Assembly (NCBI RefSeq): GCF_907164955.1
Contig: NZ_OU015521.1
Coordinates: forward strand, 682,001 to 746,000
Length of the DNA stretch: 64,000 nucleotides
Direction of reading: 5' to 3'
DNA from: Coxiella endosymbiont of Dermacentor marginatus
GTDB taxonomy: Bacteria > Pseudomonadota > Gammaproteobacteria > Coxiellales > Coxiellaceae
The notes beneath the pieces were generated by a model that saw only the letters and a list, made by a program, of their open reading frames with translations, was not told the DNA's origin and did no database searches. Shown here in pieces: positions 19,979 through 29,639 of this stretch (the first letter of the stretch is position 1; every line of letters starts with the position of its first letter). The position numbers and the translations under genes were made by a program.

Positions 19979-21181
19979 ATGCTAAGCAATAAAAAAATTC
20001 TTCTTGGTATTACAGGTGCTATCGCTGCTTATAAAAGCGTTGAGCTGGTACGTCAATTGAAAAAGCAAGGCGCGTTAGTTCGGGTAGTAATGACACCGGC
20101 AGCGAAAGCTTTTATCGCCCCATTAACTTTTCAGGCAGTTTCAGGAGCGCCTGTAGTATGTGAGTTATTTTCTTTAGGAGGAACTTCTGGGATGGAGCAT
20201 ATTGATTTAGCCCATTGGTGTGAGCAAGTCTTAGTTTCTCCCGCCAGTGCTGGCTTTATTGCGCGTTTAGCTTACGGTCAAGCAGATGATCTACTAACAA
20301 CTCTTTGTTTAGCGACAGAAGCGCCTATCGCGGTGGCTCCTTCTATGAATCAACGAATGTGGTTTAATAAAATAACTCAAGTGAATATTAAGCGATTGCA
20401 AAAATACGGAATTGAAATATTTGGCCCCGGAATAGGTATTCAGGTGTGTGGAGATTATGGTCCGGGGCGATTATTGGAGCCTGAAGAATTAGTGAGTTGT
20501 TTGGAAAAACATGCTGTTGAAAAAATTCTTATAGGGAAGCGCGTACTTATAACAGCAGGCCCAACACATGAAGCTATCGATCCTGTCCGCTACCTAACCA
20601 ACCGAAGTTCTGGAAAAATGGGCTACGCTTTAGCAGAAGCAGCTGCTGTAATGGGTGCTGAAGTTACTTTAATTAGTGGACCAACAAACTTATCCCTTTC
20701 TAAAAAAATTAATTGTATTAACGTTGTTAATGCACAAGAAATGTTTAAGGCGGTTATACAGAGAATTTCAAATTGTGACGTATTTATCAGTGTGGCAGCC
20801 ATAAGTGATTATCGTTCTGCAATAGAATCAGCTACAAAGATAAAAAAATCTAAAATTAATTTATCTCTTAATTTAGTTAAAAATCCTGATGTTGTATCAA
20901 TAGTAAGCGGATTATCTAAAAAACCTTTCATTGTGGGTTTTGCATTGGAAACTGAAAATCATTTGGAAAACGCAAAAATAAAATTACAACAGAAAAATAT
21001 GGATATGATTATACTTAATTCGGAAAAAGCGTTTGAAAGTGATAAAAGTGCCGTTACTGTAATTAATCGATTAGGAGAAATAAAAGATCTTTCCTTAGAT
21101 AAGAAATCTTCTCTAGCAATTGACTTGATAAAATTGATTGCTGCAAACTTAATCCGACCTTCGATCGATCAACCATCATAA
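19979..21181 (+). CDS. coaBC: Bifunctional CoaBC (phosphopantothenoylcysteine synthetase/decarboxylase)
   Basis: Two consecutive steps of coenzyme A synthesis: joining cysteine to phosphopantothenate (CoaB, C-terminal) and FMN-dependent decarboxylation to phosphopantetheine (CoaC, N-terminal). CoaC features are GITGAIAAYKS, the catalytic histidine in HIDLAHW, SMNQRMW and the cysteine flap VCGDYGPGRLLEP. CoaB features are AGPTHEAIDPVRYLTNRSSGKMG and KKPFIVGFALETE. The frame opens with a TTG at 19937, but the family N-terminus and the ATG at 19979 (MLSNKKILLGITG) make the latter the likely start; 400 residues is normal. CoA supply is often cited as a contribution of tick Coxiella symbionts. Confidence 0.95.
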   Translation: MLSNKKILLGITGAIAAYKSVELVRQLKKQGALVRVVMTPAAKAFIAPLTFQAVSGAPVVCELFSLGGTSGMEHIDLAHWCEQVLVSPASAGFIARLAYGQADDLLTTLCLATEAPIAVAPSMNQRMWFNKITQVNIKRLQKYGIEIFGPGIGIQVCGDYGPGRLLEPEELVSCLEKHAVEKILIGKRVLITAGPTHEAIDPVRYLTNRSSGKMGYALAEAAAVMGAEVTLISGPTNLSLSKKINCINVVNAQEMFKAVIQRISNCDVFISVAAISDYRSAIESATKIKKSKINLSLNLVKNPDVVSIVSGLSKKPFIVGFALETENHLENAKIKLQQKNMDMIILNSEKAFESDKSAVTVINRLGEIKDLSLDKKSSLAIDLIKLIAANLIRPSIDQPS

Positions 21182-21992
21182 AATAAAATCTTTGATAAAG
21201 AAAAAATAAAAAATCTAAGAGAACTAGTAGTAAGTACATCTAACTATTAACTATTTCTTGATTAAGAAATATTTAGAATAGGAGGAAATGCAGTAGCAAT
21301 AAAAACCAACCAGGCAAAATACAGATTATAGATTTTCATTTTAATTTCTGTTGTGCATTTCTTTTTTAAAGGTTTGCAATCCTTTCATTGCAATAATAGG
21401 CGATAGTAATTGGGATCATGATTTTCTTGTAATGGTTAAAACTGTGATATAAAGTTTTTAAGTATGGTATTGATAAAATGTAGTTGCTGAGCTTTTATAA
21501 ATTAGTTTAGGAAGATAAATCTCAAGAAAATTAGAGTAATCGAGCACCTCTCTTCTAATCTTTGATTTTTCTGGTTAATTTTGATAAAGGTATATAATAA
21601 AGTGAAAAGATAATTTCTATTCTCTTCTTAAGAGAAAGGTGTAGGGCAGTATTTTTTGTTGGAATAGAGCTTGGAAGAAGGAGAACATTCATTTATAGTT
21701 AGCGATCCTAATACGGAAGAAGTTTATGTGAAACCAAAGAAAATAAGATATTTGAGGAGGGTTCATTATACTCTTCTACTATTAGCTTGGATAGGGGTGA
21801 GTATGATTGTATGAGAAAGTTCAAAGCACCTCTCAGTCAAAATCAATTTGGATTGAACGTATCTTGATATAAGAAGATCATGAAGCGAAATGAAAAGGTT
21901 CTAAATAAAGTTATGCAAAACGAAAAAGTAGAGCAACAGAAGGAAATTAATGAGCTTTTGAAAGCCCCGCTTTTGTCAAGATTTAAATTATC
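21182..21992 (+). pseudogene. 811-bp gap with remnant of an unidentified membrane protein before truA
   Basis: Mostly stop-riddled. From about 21671 to 21813 a stop-free plus-strand frame reads LEEGEHSFIVSDPNTEE..., then a hydrophobic segment LLLLAWIGVSMIV before TGA. A second short frame (21880-21996) is lysine/glutamate-rich, ends ...LLSRFKLS, and its TGA overlaps the truA ATG. This coupling suggests the tail of the former upstream gene of the truA operon; in relatives a FimV-like or exported protein lies here. I cannot identify it firmly. Confidence 0.4.
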
Positions 21993-22775
21993 ATGACTGC
22001 CCGTATTGCTTTAGGTATCCGTTACGATGGATCTGCTTATCACGGCTGGCAAGTGCAAAAGGAACTTAGGACAGTTCAAGGAGAAGTAGAAAGAGCTTTA
22101 TCTGCGGTAGCTGATCATACTGTTTCTGTGTTCTGTGCTGGCCGAACCGACGTTGGAGTACATGCGAGCGGGCAGGTAGTACATTTTGATACAACTTCTT
22201 ATCGTAGTGAGCACGCATGGGTTTCTGGTACTAACAGCAATCTTCCTTTCGACATCAGTATCTTATGGGCTAAGGAAGTAAATAAGAATTTTCATGCTCG
22301 ATTTTCTGCTCAAGCTAGACGATATCGCTATATAATTTATAATCATAAAATTCGGCCTGGCATTCTATGTAAGGCAGTGGGTTGGTACTACCAGCCCTTA
22401 GATGAAAATCAAATGAGGATTGCTGCACAATATTTCATAGGAGAGCATGATTTTCAGTCGTTTCAAGGAGCGGATTGCCAATCACAAACTTCGGTACGCA
22501 CTATATTTCTAATTGAAATTTTTCGAATTCAGTGTATGGTAATCGTCGAAGTTCAAGGTAATGCCTTTCTGTTGCATATGGTTCGAAATATTGTCGGTGT
22601 GTTGATTGCCATCGGAAGTGGAAAGAAAAATCCGGAATGGGCAGAAATTATCTTGAAAACTAAAGACTACCACAAAAGAGGAGTGACGGCACCGTCGAAT
22701 GGATTATATTTAGTAGAAGTGACCTATTCTCAAGAATTTAGTTTACCTAAGACCCCGCCGGGACCTTTCCCATAA
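21993..22775 (+). CDS. truA: tRNA pseudouridine(38-40) synthase TruA
   Basis: Converts U38-U40 of many tRNA anticodon arms to pseudouridine. The 260 residues match family length. The catalytic aspartate is in CAGRTDVGVHASGQVVHF, followed by NLPFDISI, FHARFSAQARRYRY and HMVRNIVGVLI. It is first in the classical truA-accD-folC-dedD-cvpA-purF order, with accD 19 bases downstream. The ATG overlaps the stop of a short decayed frame. No defect is seen. Confidence 0.96.
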   Translation: MTARIALGIRYDGSAYHGWQVQKELRTVQGEVERALSAVADHTVSVFCAGRTDVGVHASGQVVHFDTTSYRSEHAWVSGTNSNLPFDISILWAKEVNKNFHARFSAQARRYRYIIYNHKIRPGILCKAVGWYYQPLDENQMRIAAQYFIGEHDFQSFQGADCQSQTSVRTIFLIEIFRIQCMVIVEVQGNAFLLHMVRNIVGVLIAIGSGKKNPEWAEIILKTKDYHKRGVTAPSNGLYLVEVTYSQEFSLPKTPPGPFP

Positions 22776-22794
22776 TTAACTAAGGTTAAGGTAG

Positions 22795-23670
22795 ATGAAT
22801 TGGTTTGCAAAATTATTGCCGCGAATCTCTACACCCACAAAAAAATGGGTTCCGGGAGGAATTTGGGATAAATGCCCTTCTTGTACAGAGGTTCTTTATC
22901 GTGCCGAGTTGGAGCGGAATCTAGAAGTTTGTCCTAAGTGTAATCATCATATTCGTATTAATGCTCGAAAACGATTAATGCAATTTTTAGATGAAGAGGG
23001 TCAAGAAGAAATAGGAGGAAATATCGCACCGGTAGACTGTCTTAAGTTTCGAGATTCAAAGAAATATAAAGATCGGCTTAATAGTGCTCAAAAGGCAGTA
23101 GGAGAAAAGGAAGCTCTTGTCGTGTATAAAGGAAATCTTTATACTATTCCAATTGTTGTTGCTGCGTTTGATTTTTCTTTTATCGGAGGCTCAATGGGAG
23201 TTGCTGTTGGGGAACGATTTGTAAGGGGCGCAGAGACAGCAATAGCTAAAGAGCAGCCGTTTGTTTGTTTTTCAGCGAGCGGGGGAGCTCGGATGCAGGA
23301 AGGTCTTTTTTCCTTGTTTCAAATGGCTAAGGCAAGCGCTGTGTTAGCACGGTTGGCAAAGCAAAAAATCCCATTTCTTTCGATATTAGCGGATCCTACT
23401 ATGGGAGGAGTTTCTGCCAGCTTGGCTATGTTAGGTGATATTATCATTGCGGAACCTAATGCACTAATTGGATTTTCTGGTCCACGTGTGATTGAACAAA
23501 CTATTCGGGAAATACTACCGAAAGGTTTTCAACGTAGTGAATTTTTATTAGAACATGGAGCTATTGATATGGTAGTGGATCGTCGTGAATTAAGAAGAAC
23601 TGTGGTATCTCTCATCACTCAATTAACTCACCGGCCTCAACCGGATGTAGGACCTGTAAAGACAATTTAA
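22795..23670 (+). CDS. accD: Acetyl-CoA carboxylase carboxyltransferase subunit beta
   Basis: Beta subunit of the carboxyltransferase that transfers CO2 from biotin to acetyl-CoA, the first committed step of fatty acid synthesis; it works with AccA, AccB and AccC, which are outside the window. The 291 residues carry the N-terminal zinc ribbon (CPSC...CPKC, about 26-49) and the crotonase-like core with [21 protein letters not shown] and [12 protein letters not shown]. Its length is normal. AAGGT lies just before the ATG. Confidence 0.96.
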   Translation: MNWFAKLLPRISTPTKKWVPGGIWDKCPSCTEVLYRAELERNLEVCPKCNHHIRINARKRLMQFLDEEGQEEIGGNIAPVDCLKFRDSKKYKDRLNSAQKAVGEKEALVVYKGNLYTIPIVVAAFDFSFIGGSMGVAVGERFVRGAETAIAKEQPFVCFSASGGARMQEGLFSLFQMAKASAVLARLAKQKIPFLSILADPTMGGVSASLAMLGDIIIAEPNALIGFSGPRVIEQTIREILPKGFQRSEFLLEHGAIDMVVDRRELRRTVVSLITQLTHRPQPDVGPVKTI

Positions 23671-23759
23671 TCTAGCTTTCATTGGATTAATTATCAAAAC
23701 TTATCTCAATCCTGATGGGACGTAATAAGTAGCTGGGATTCCAAAATAGGGGAGGCAAA

Positions 23760-25049
23760 ATGATGGCTCTGCGAGGTATGAACGATTGGTTGGATTATAT
23801 TAACACACTTCATTGTCGTGAAATTAATTTAGGTTTATCTCGGATTACAAACTTAGTAAAAAAATTAGGGCTGTCTGCTTTTTCGTGTCCCGTCATTACT
23901 GTAGCAGGAACAAATGGCAAGGGGTCTGTAGTTAAATCTCTTGAAAGCATTTACCTTTCTGCTGGTTATCAAGTGGCAGCTTATACATCGCCTCACTTAT
24001 TATTCTTTAATGAGCGATTGTGTTTTAATGGCGAGCTAGTAATTGATAAAGATTTTATTGAAGCTTTTGAGTTTATTGAGAAAAATCGTGATCGGCAACC
24101 TCTCAGCTTTTTTGAGTTTACCACTTTAGCATGTCTGTATATTTGCAAAAAATTAGAATTAGATGTTTTACTGTTAGAAGTAGGATTGGGAGGACGTTTA
24201 GATGCTGTTAATGTTGTTGATTCAGATGTTTCGGTGATCACCACAATTGATATTGATCACATAGATTGGTTAGGAAACGATCGAGAATCTATTGGACGAG
24301 AAAAAGCAGGAATTTTTCGGGCATATCGCCCGGTGATTTGTGGTGATCCTAATCCACCAAAGAGCGTTCTTGAAGCAGCTCAATTACTACAAGCCCCTGT
24401 TTTTCAATTTATGAAAGACTTTTCAATAATCGAAAATGGAAAAACATGGAAGTGGCAATATCCTAATATTAATTACGATGCTTTACCTTTGCCTAAATTA
24501 AAAATCCAAAATGTAGCTACTAGCCTAATGGTGGTAACTCAGTTGCAAAATCAACTACCTGTAAAGGAATTAGCTATTGTAGCTGGTATCCAAAGAGCTA
24601 CTTTACCTGGTCGTTTTGAGCAAGTAGAGCAGCCCGTTTCCATTATTTTTGATGTAGCACATAATTCGCAATCCACTCACTATCTGGCAGAGCAGCTTCG
24701 CCGTTCACCGTGTTCTGGAAGGACTTTTGCAGTAGTAGGAATGTTAAAAGATAAAGATATTTCAGGTACTTTCTCGCCTATACTTTCTTGTGTTGATCGT
24801 TGGTATGTAGGTAATTTGGCAGAAATACGAGGTGCTTTAGGTAGAAAACTAGTAAGTATTTTAAGAACAGAAGGCGTTAAAGATTGTTATAATTTTAGGT
24901 CGATTGATGAGGCTTTTGAGAAAGCAATTTCGCAGTGCGAAGCGCAGGATCGCATTTTGGTTTTTGGTTCATTTTATACGGTATCTATAGCTAAACAATT
25001 TCTTTTCCGAAATTTAGAGCTACGGAAATTAAAACTAAACAAAGAGTAA
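23760..25049 (+). CDS. folC: Bifunctional folylpolyglutamate/dihydrofolate synthase
   Basis: Adds glutamate to dihydropteroate (dihydrofolate synthase) and extends the polyglutamate tail of folates. The 429 residues contain the P-loop VAGTNGKGSV, SPHLLFFNERL, LLEVGLGGRLDAVNVV and DIDHIDWLG, and the C-terminal domain has IFDVAHNSQS. GGGGAGG ahead of the ATG is a strong ribosome site. The 3' end overlaps the start of the dedD remnant. Folate is one of the vitamins tick symbionts are thought to supply. Confidence 0.95.
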   Translation: MMALRGMNDWLDYINTLHCREINLGLSRITNLVKKLGLSAFSCPVITVAGTNGKGSVVKSLESIYLSAGYQVAAYTSPHLLFFNERLCFNGELVIDKDFIEAFEFIEKNRDRQPLSFFEFTTLACLYICKKLELDVLLLEVGLGGRLDAVNVVDSDVSVITTIDIDHIDWLGNDRESIGREKAGIFRAYRPVICGDPNPPKSVLEAAQLLQAPVFQFMKDFSIIENGKTWKWQYPNINYDALPLPKLKIQNVATSLMVVTQLQNQLPVKELAIVAGIQRATLPGRFEQVEQPVSIIFDVAHNSQSTHYLAEQLRRSPCSGRTFAVVGMLKDKDISGTFSPILSCVDRWYVGNLAEIRGALGRKLVSILRTEGVKDCYNFRSIDEAFEKAISQCEAQDRILVFGSFYTVSIAKQFLFRNLELRKLKLNKE

Positions 25050-25655
25050 TTGGAGCAGTAATCATGCTCGCTGTAGGAGCAATTTTTTTCCCGTTGTTTT
25101 TGTATAACCCTCATTCAGTCGTTAATTTATCAATGGTAACGACAGTTCCAAAAGCACCAGATAAACCTGAAGTGCAATTGCAATTTTCAGAGCCTTTAGA
25201 TCTTAAAGAAAAATCTATTCTTTTGATCCCTAATCAGAGTTGATAGTGCAATCTCTTCTGTTCCATCTAGATTCCAGGTAAAAACTCGCCATTTATGCGT
25301 GCCCTCTCAAACAACTATTTCATCTACTCAATCGAAGGAGGAATTGAACATTACGAAGAGGGCTTCAGTAATTAAAACCAGTAAAAGTCACATACGTCAG
25401 TTAGGTTATTACTATTAATGGCTCCTAAGACTTGGATAATTCAAGTAGCTAGTTTTTTAGATCAAGATAATACAAAATTGTTTCTTAAAAAATTACAAGT
25501 GAGTAATTTTAACGCTTAGCTTGTATTTGTTAGATCAAAGAAAGATGATCAGTCGTATTTTTGTAGAAACTGTAGTTGATTACGATAAAATTGTTCAAAT
25601 TCTTAATGAACCAAAACAAAAATTACATTTAAATGGTATTGTTAAAAGATATTAA
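25024..25655 (+). pseudogene. dedD: dedD remnant (SPOR-domain cell division protein)
   Basis: Between folC and cvpA, where dedD lies in relatives, the frame KQRVIGAVIMLAVGAIFFPL gives the typical DedD N-terminal transmembrane helix and runs to about 25241, then meets TGA-TAG. From about 25428 TWIIQVASFLDQDNTKLFLKK matches the start of a SPOR domain (WxVQxGSF), with a stop soon after, and KLHLNGIVKRY-stop near 25621-25655 matches the family end. Stops and frameshifts between these pieces rule out a full protein. DedD binds septal peptidoglycan and is dispensable in E. coli. The first ATG in frame is 25064; the frame begins inside folC. Confidence 0.8.
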
Positions 25656-25692
25656 ATAAGTTAGAAATAGTTTTATAAAATAGGTAGATACA

Positions 25693-26203
25693 ATGAACTT
25701 TAACATTGTTTCACATTTTAATTGGGTTGATTTCACTATTATTGGAATTGTTATTTGCTCAATCATTATTAGTTTTTTTCGTGGTTTCGTAAGAGAAGCT
25801 GTTTCATTAGTTACATGGATTTCTGCAGTTACTATTGCTTTTAAATTTACAGATCCTATTCAAAGTTATTTGAATATATGGATTAGTTCGGATTTTCTTA
25901 GGTATATAGTCGCTTTTAGCATTTTATTTTTAGCTGTTTTTATTTTTGGAATTTTTGTTAATTTGATTACGCGTATTTTAGTAAGAAAAACAGGTCTTAC
26001 TATTATTGATCGCTTGCTTGGTGTTTTTTTTTGGAGCAGGACGTGGCTTACTTATCGTTGCCATTTTGCTTATGTTTTTTAACGTGTGCAATATAAAGGA
26101 CGAAAGCGCAGTGGTTCAAGTAACGTGGTTAAATCAATTTTTATCATCACAGATTAGAAATATTTTGCAATGGTTAGCGGAGCCCACCTTAAATCGGGAC
26201 TAA
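25693..26203 (+). pseudogene. cvpA: cvpA split by a one-base frameshift in a T9 tract
   Basis: CvpA is a small inner-membrane protein next to purF, needed for colicin V production and linked to envelope homeostasis. The first frame (25693-26082) gives the four-helix family pattern up to RLLGVFF and then runs out of family sequence. The correct continuation GAGRGLLIVAILLM is in the frame ending at 26203. Removing one T from the nine T at about 26024-26032 restores a continuous protein of about 169 residues. It may be a recent mutation, a sequencing error, or a site where slippage makes some full-length product. Both halves are well conserved, so decay is recent at most. Confidence 0.85.
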
Positions 26204-26219
26204 TGGAGGTTAGTATGTA

Positions 26220-27725
26220 ATGTGTGGAATTGTAGGTATTATTGCTCATAACCGTGTAAACCGAGCTATTTATGATGCATTAACCATCTTGCAACATCGT
26301 GGACAAGATGCAGCTGGTATCATGACAAGTGATGGTAAGCGAGTTTTTTTACGGAAATCTAGAGGATTAGTGTGTGACGCAATTCGCGAACCTCATATGC
26401 TTCGTCTTATGGGTAATATGGGAATAGGACATGTTCGTTATCTCACAACAGGTATAGGAAGTCCTACCGAGTCGCAGCCCTTTTATGTAAATTCTCCTTA
26501 CGGTTTGAGTTTAGTTCATAATGGTAATTTAGTGAATGTTAAAGAATTAACGAATGATTTAATCCATAAGGATTTGCGCCACTTAAATACTACCTCAGAC
26601 TCAGAAATTTTACTCAATGTAGTGGCCCGAGAATTAGAGCGTTCTGGGAGTATGCACCTTTCCCCTAAACAATTATTTAAAGCTATGAAGAAAGTGTATG
26701 AGCGGGTTGAAGGAGCGTTTTCAGCAGTCATGATTATTAATGGTTATGGTGTGGTGAGCTTTCGTGATCCGCATATCATTCGGCCGTTAGTTTATGGTAA
26801 GCGGGATAATGAAAGTGGCCCGGAATTCATGTTGGCTTCAGAAAGTATTGCTTTAGATGCGTTGGGTTTTGAGCTTTTGGGTGACGTTGGTCCCGGTGAA
26901 GTAATCTATTTTGATCGAGAGGGACAAATTTATCGAGAGCAATGCGCTAAAAAAGTTAGTCGCTCTCCGTGTATTTTTGAGTACACTTACTTAGCGCGTC
27001 CTGACTCTATCATGGATAACGTACCTGTATATCAGGCAAGGGCTGGTATGGGTAGAAGCTTGGCTGAAAAGATTTTACGAGAACGACCTGATCATGATAT
27101 CGATGTGGTTATTCCAATTCCTGATACGAGTCGTAATGCTGCCCATGCTTTATCTCAGGTTTTAAGCATCCCTTATTCGGAAGGATTTATAAAAAATCGC
27201 TATATTGGGCGAACGTTTATTATGCAGGGACAAGCTCTACGTCAGAGTTCCGTTCGTTTAAAGTTGAATGCAATTAAATCTGAATTTGCTAGTAAAACTG
27301 TTTTATTAGTGGATGATTCAATAGTCAGAGGAACCACCTCAAAAGAGATTATTCAAATGGCTCGTGATGCAGGAGCAAAAAAAGTATATTTTGCTTCAGC
27401 AACTCCTGAAATTCGTTATCCTAATGTGTACGGAATTGATATGCCTATAGCGGCAGAATTAATTGCGTACGAAAGATCAGTTGACGATATTAGAAAATCA
27501 ATTGGGGCAGACTGGTTAATATATCAAGATCTTACCGATGTTTATCGGGCAGTAAACAATGCAGTAATTTCAGGGAAGCCAAAAATTGAACGATTCGAAG
27601 ATTCTGTTTTTACTGGTGACTATATCGCTGGTAAAGTTACTAGAGCGTATTTAGACGAATTAGCTAATTTACGACGTAATGCTATCGTGAAACAAAAAAA
27701 TTTTTTATCAAACAATACGTTATGA
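26220..27725 (+). CDS. purF: Amidophosphoribosyltransferase PurF
   Basis: First step of purine synthesis: PRPP plus glutamine gives phosphoribosylamine. After Met removal the nucleophile Cys is N-terminal (MCGIVGII); the glutaminase domain shows ILQHRGQDAAGI, RYLTTG and HNGNLVN, and the phosphoribosyltransferase domain has VVIPIPDTSR and the PRPP loop VLLVDDSIVRGTTS. The 501 residues match the family. GGAGG lies 10 bases ahead of the ATG. It is last in the truA-purF block. The second half of cvpA ends 16 bases upstream. Confidence 0.96.
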   Translation: MCGIVGIIAHNRVNRAIYDALTILQHRGQDAAGIMTSDGKRVFLRKSRGLVCDAIREPHMLRLMGNMGIGHVRYLTTGIGSPTESQPFYVNSPYGLSLVHNGNLVNVKELTNDLIHKDLRHLNTTSDSEILLNVVARELERSGSMHLSPKQLFKAMKKVYERVEGAFSAVMIINGYGVVSFRDPHIIRPLVYGKRDNESGPEFMLASESIALDALGFELLGDVGPGEVIYFDREGQIYREQCAKKVSRSPCIFEYTYLARPDSIMDNVPVYQARAGMGRSLAEKILRERPDHDIDVVIPIPDTSRNAAHALSQVLSIPYSEGFIKNRYIGRTFIMQGQALRQSSVRLKLNAIKSEFASKTVLLVDDSIVRGTTSKEIIQMARDAGAKKVYFASATPEIRYPNVYGIDMPIAAELIAYERSVDDIRKSIGADWLIYQDLTDVYRAVNNAVISGKPKIERFEDSVFTGDYIAGKVTRAYLDELANLRRNAIVKQKNFLSNNTL

Positions 27726-28309
27726 AAGAATGACTGTATTCTGATATGAATGATTCTTATTCTTGAGTTTTTAATGTATTTATTAAATATTACGATTTTA
27801 TGTATTCAAAAGGAAGATTCTTATTTTTATGTTTATAAAAATTTATTATCGAAAACGTCAAAACCTTTCAAATATGTTAATATATTCCCTTGGTCTTCAT
27901 TTTTTAAGCATATTTTAAGCATAAAATTAAATAAAGTACCGAGGAAAGATACTGGCGTGTTACTTTGTATTATATTTTGTAATGGAAAGATATCTCCGGC
28001 AACGAATTTTATTTAGGACAACTCCCAAGAAATGCCAGCTGAATTGGATTTATGGATTATATCATCGAAATGTAATAATCGAATGTAATAAAAGCACCAA
28101 TTCGTAGAAAGTAAATTTTTTTATCTAAAGCTTTCAATTGATTCTAAGAACGGCCAAAATATGACAATGTTTAATTGACATATTTTTATTTGCCTATGAT
28201 AAAATTGCACTGATCGGTTAGTACAATTTTATCATTTGAGAAAGATTTCAGTTTTAGACTGCTTTTCCGTAAAGATTACGAAACAGGAAAAGCTGGAAGT
28301 CAAAAATGA
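27726..28309. other. 584-bp intergenic region between purF and rpmE
   Basis: Contains an 88-codon open frame (27750-28016) with phenylalanine/lysine-rich AT-driven composition and no family resemblance, which I do not accept as a gene, and hairpins that could end transcription of the convergent purF and rpmE genes. Confidence 0.55.
28196..28235. terminator. Inverted repeat between convergent purF and rpmE
   Basis: Perfect 12-bp arms (ATGATAAAATTG and CAATTTTATCAT) with a 16-base loop, located between two convergent genes. It could act in both directions, but the stem is AT-rich and lacks a clear T-run. A second stem GCTTTTCC/GGAAAAGC (28261-28268, 28286-28293) lies closer to rpmE. Confidence 0.45.
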
Positions 28310-28540
28310 CTATTTTGTCTTATTAATGTTAGTTATTTCGCGTTTGGCGTATTTCTTACGGAATCGTTCAACGCGACCTGCTACATCAACAATTTTTTGT
28401 TGACCAGTATAAAAAGGATGACATTCCGAGCAGATTTCCAGATGAAGATCATGCTCTAAAGTGGAACCTACAGAAAAGATATTTCCGCAACTGCAGGTCA
28501 CTTTAACTTCTTGATAGTTTGGATGAATCTCTTTTTTCAT
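28310..28540 (-). CDS. rpmE: 50S ribosomal protein L31 (zinc-binding form)
   Basis: L31 sits at the subunit interface near the central protuberance. The 76 residues begin [20 protein letters not shown] and contain [10 protein letters not shown], giving the four zinc-ligand cysteine positions (CxC and CxxC) of the C+ type, followed by [10 protein letters not shown]. Length is normal. A paralogue without cysteines, often used under zinc limitation, is not in the window. It is transcribed leftward with bolA upstream on the same strand, 308 bp apart. Confidence 0.95.
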   Translation of the reverse strand: MKKEIHPNYQEVKVTCSCGNIFSVGSTLEHDLHLEICSECHPFYTGQQKIVDVAGRVERFRKKYAKREITNINKTK

Positions 28541-28848
28541 ATTCTTCTTTATTTAGTATAAAACCTCAGAGTTATAGCTTAATTTGAAATAGATAACAAG
28601 TGGATACTTCCCTGTTCAGCAGCTACATTAAATAAGCTCGAGAATTATTGACTTCAGAGCAAAACGAAACACCCAAAACTCAAAGAAAGTCCATTTCTGT
28701 CTTCTTTAATTTAGGGGAGTCCTCCCTTTTTATACGTTTTTCGAACTTGAGAAAATTACATAATACGAATTTTCTGAACCGTTAAATTATCATCATTTTT
28801 ATCACATTATCTTTCTTTCTATTTATAAGATACTGATTCATCGGCATA
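28541..28848. other. 308-bp intergenic region between bolA and rpmE
   Basis: No gene seen. A stem of about 6 bp (AGGGGA / TCCCTT, loop GTCC, 28713-28728) followed by T on the plus strand resembles an intrinsic terminator, although both flanking genes run leftward; it may be left from a lost plus-strand gene. Confidence 0.45.
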
Positions 28849-29142
28849 TTATTTTCTTTGATCTTGGTACTCAAGGTTCTTTACTTGAATTTGTAAAGCA
28901 TGGATATCCGTTTTCATTAAATCATCCAAGGCTTTATAAATCATGCGATGACACTCAACGGGGTTTTTATTTTTAAAAGCTTTCTCTGCTACAATAGAGA
29001 CAAAAAAATGTCCTTTTTGCTCTTTAGAGCCAATATGGCCTGTGTGATGATGACTTTCATCAAGTACTGTTAGTTTTTCCGGATGAAAAACTTCAACGAG
29101 TCGTTTTTGAATCTGAATAATGCGTTCTTTTTGAAGAGACAT
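28849..29142 (-). CDS. bolA: BolA family protein
   Basis: BolA proteins partner with monothiol glutaredoxins in Fe-S trafficking and can regulate envelope genes. The 97 residues show the class II KH-like BolA fold: LVEVFHPEKLTVLDESHHHTGH, GSKEQKGHFFVSIVA and a C-terminal region with ECHRMIYKAL and DIHALQIQVK. The histidine (HTGH) and C-terminal ECHR..H positions typical of BolA are kept. The C-terminal conserved His and the H/C loop are consistent with metal or cluster binding. ATG 29142 fits the family N-terminus. The region upstream is 2 kb of decayed DNA. Confidence 0.9.
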   Translation of the reverse strand: MSLQKERIIQIQKRLVEVFHPEKLTVLDESHHHTGHIGSKEQKGHFFVSIVAEKAFKNKNPVECHRMIYKALDDLMKTDIHALQIQVKNLEYQDQRK

Positions 29143-29639
29143 AAGCTTATTATAGTATAATTTCTTCAGCTACACCAGGTTTTTATTATCTTTTCTTCCA
29201 ACTGTTGTACATGAGTCGATCAAACATTTTGACAAGACGTTAAGTTTTATTCTTGTTTTTTTACAATAGATTACATGATAATAAATTAATTAAAAATTTT
29301 TGTTTTTATTTGTAAACACAGTTTAAACTTATTCAACAAATTTGTGTTGTAATAATATACGGCTATAGAATCTAATACGACCCCAGGATTTAAAATTTCT
29401 AAAAATCTCTATCTAAGAAAAAAAAGTAATCCAACTCAGATCTAAATGAAGATCACCCTCCCCCTATCAAGTAACTCGAGTTTTCTTTAAGAATTTAATG
29501 GATCAAGAGAATCTATAAGCAGTAACAAAAGCAACTAATTAAAAATAAGCTGAAAAGAATATGTATTTAAAGTCTAAAGTCAACTTCTAATTTTAGTAAA
29601 AGAAGATAACGATACTGCTATTATTAATCTATAGTGATG

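Noticed and set aside
27750-28016. 88-codon plus-strand open frame after purF
   Set aside because: No ribosome site, composition driven by AT-rich codons (F, I, K, L, Y), and no family resemblance. Probably an accidental opening.
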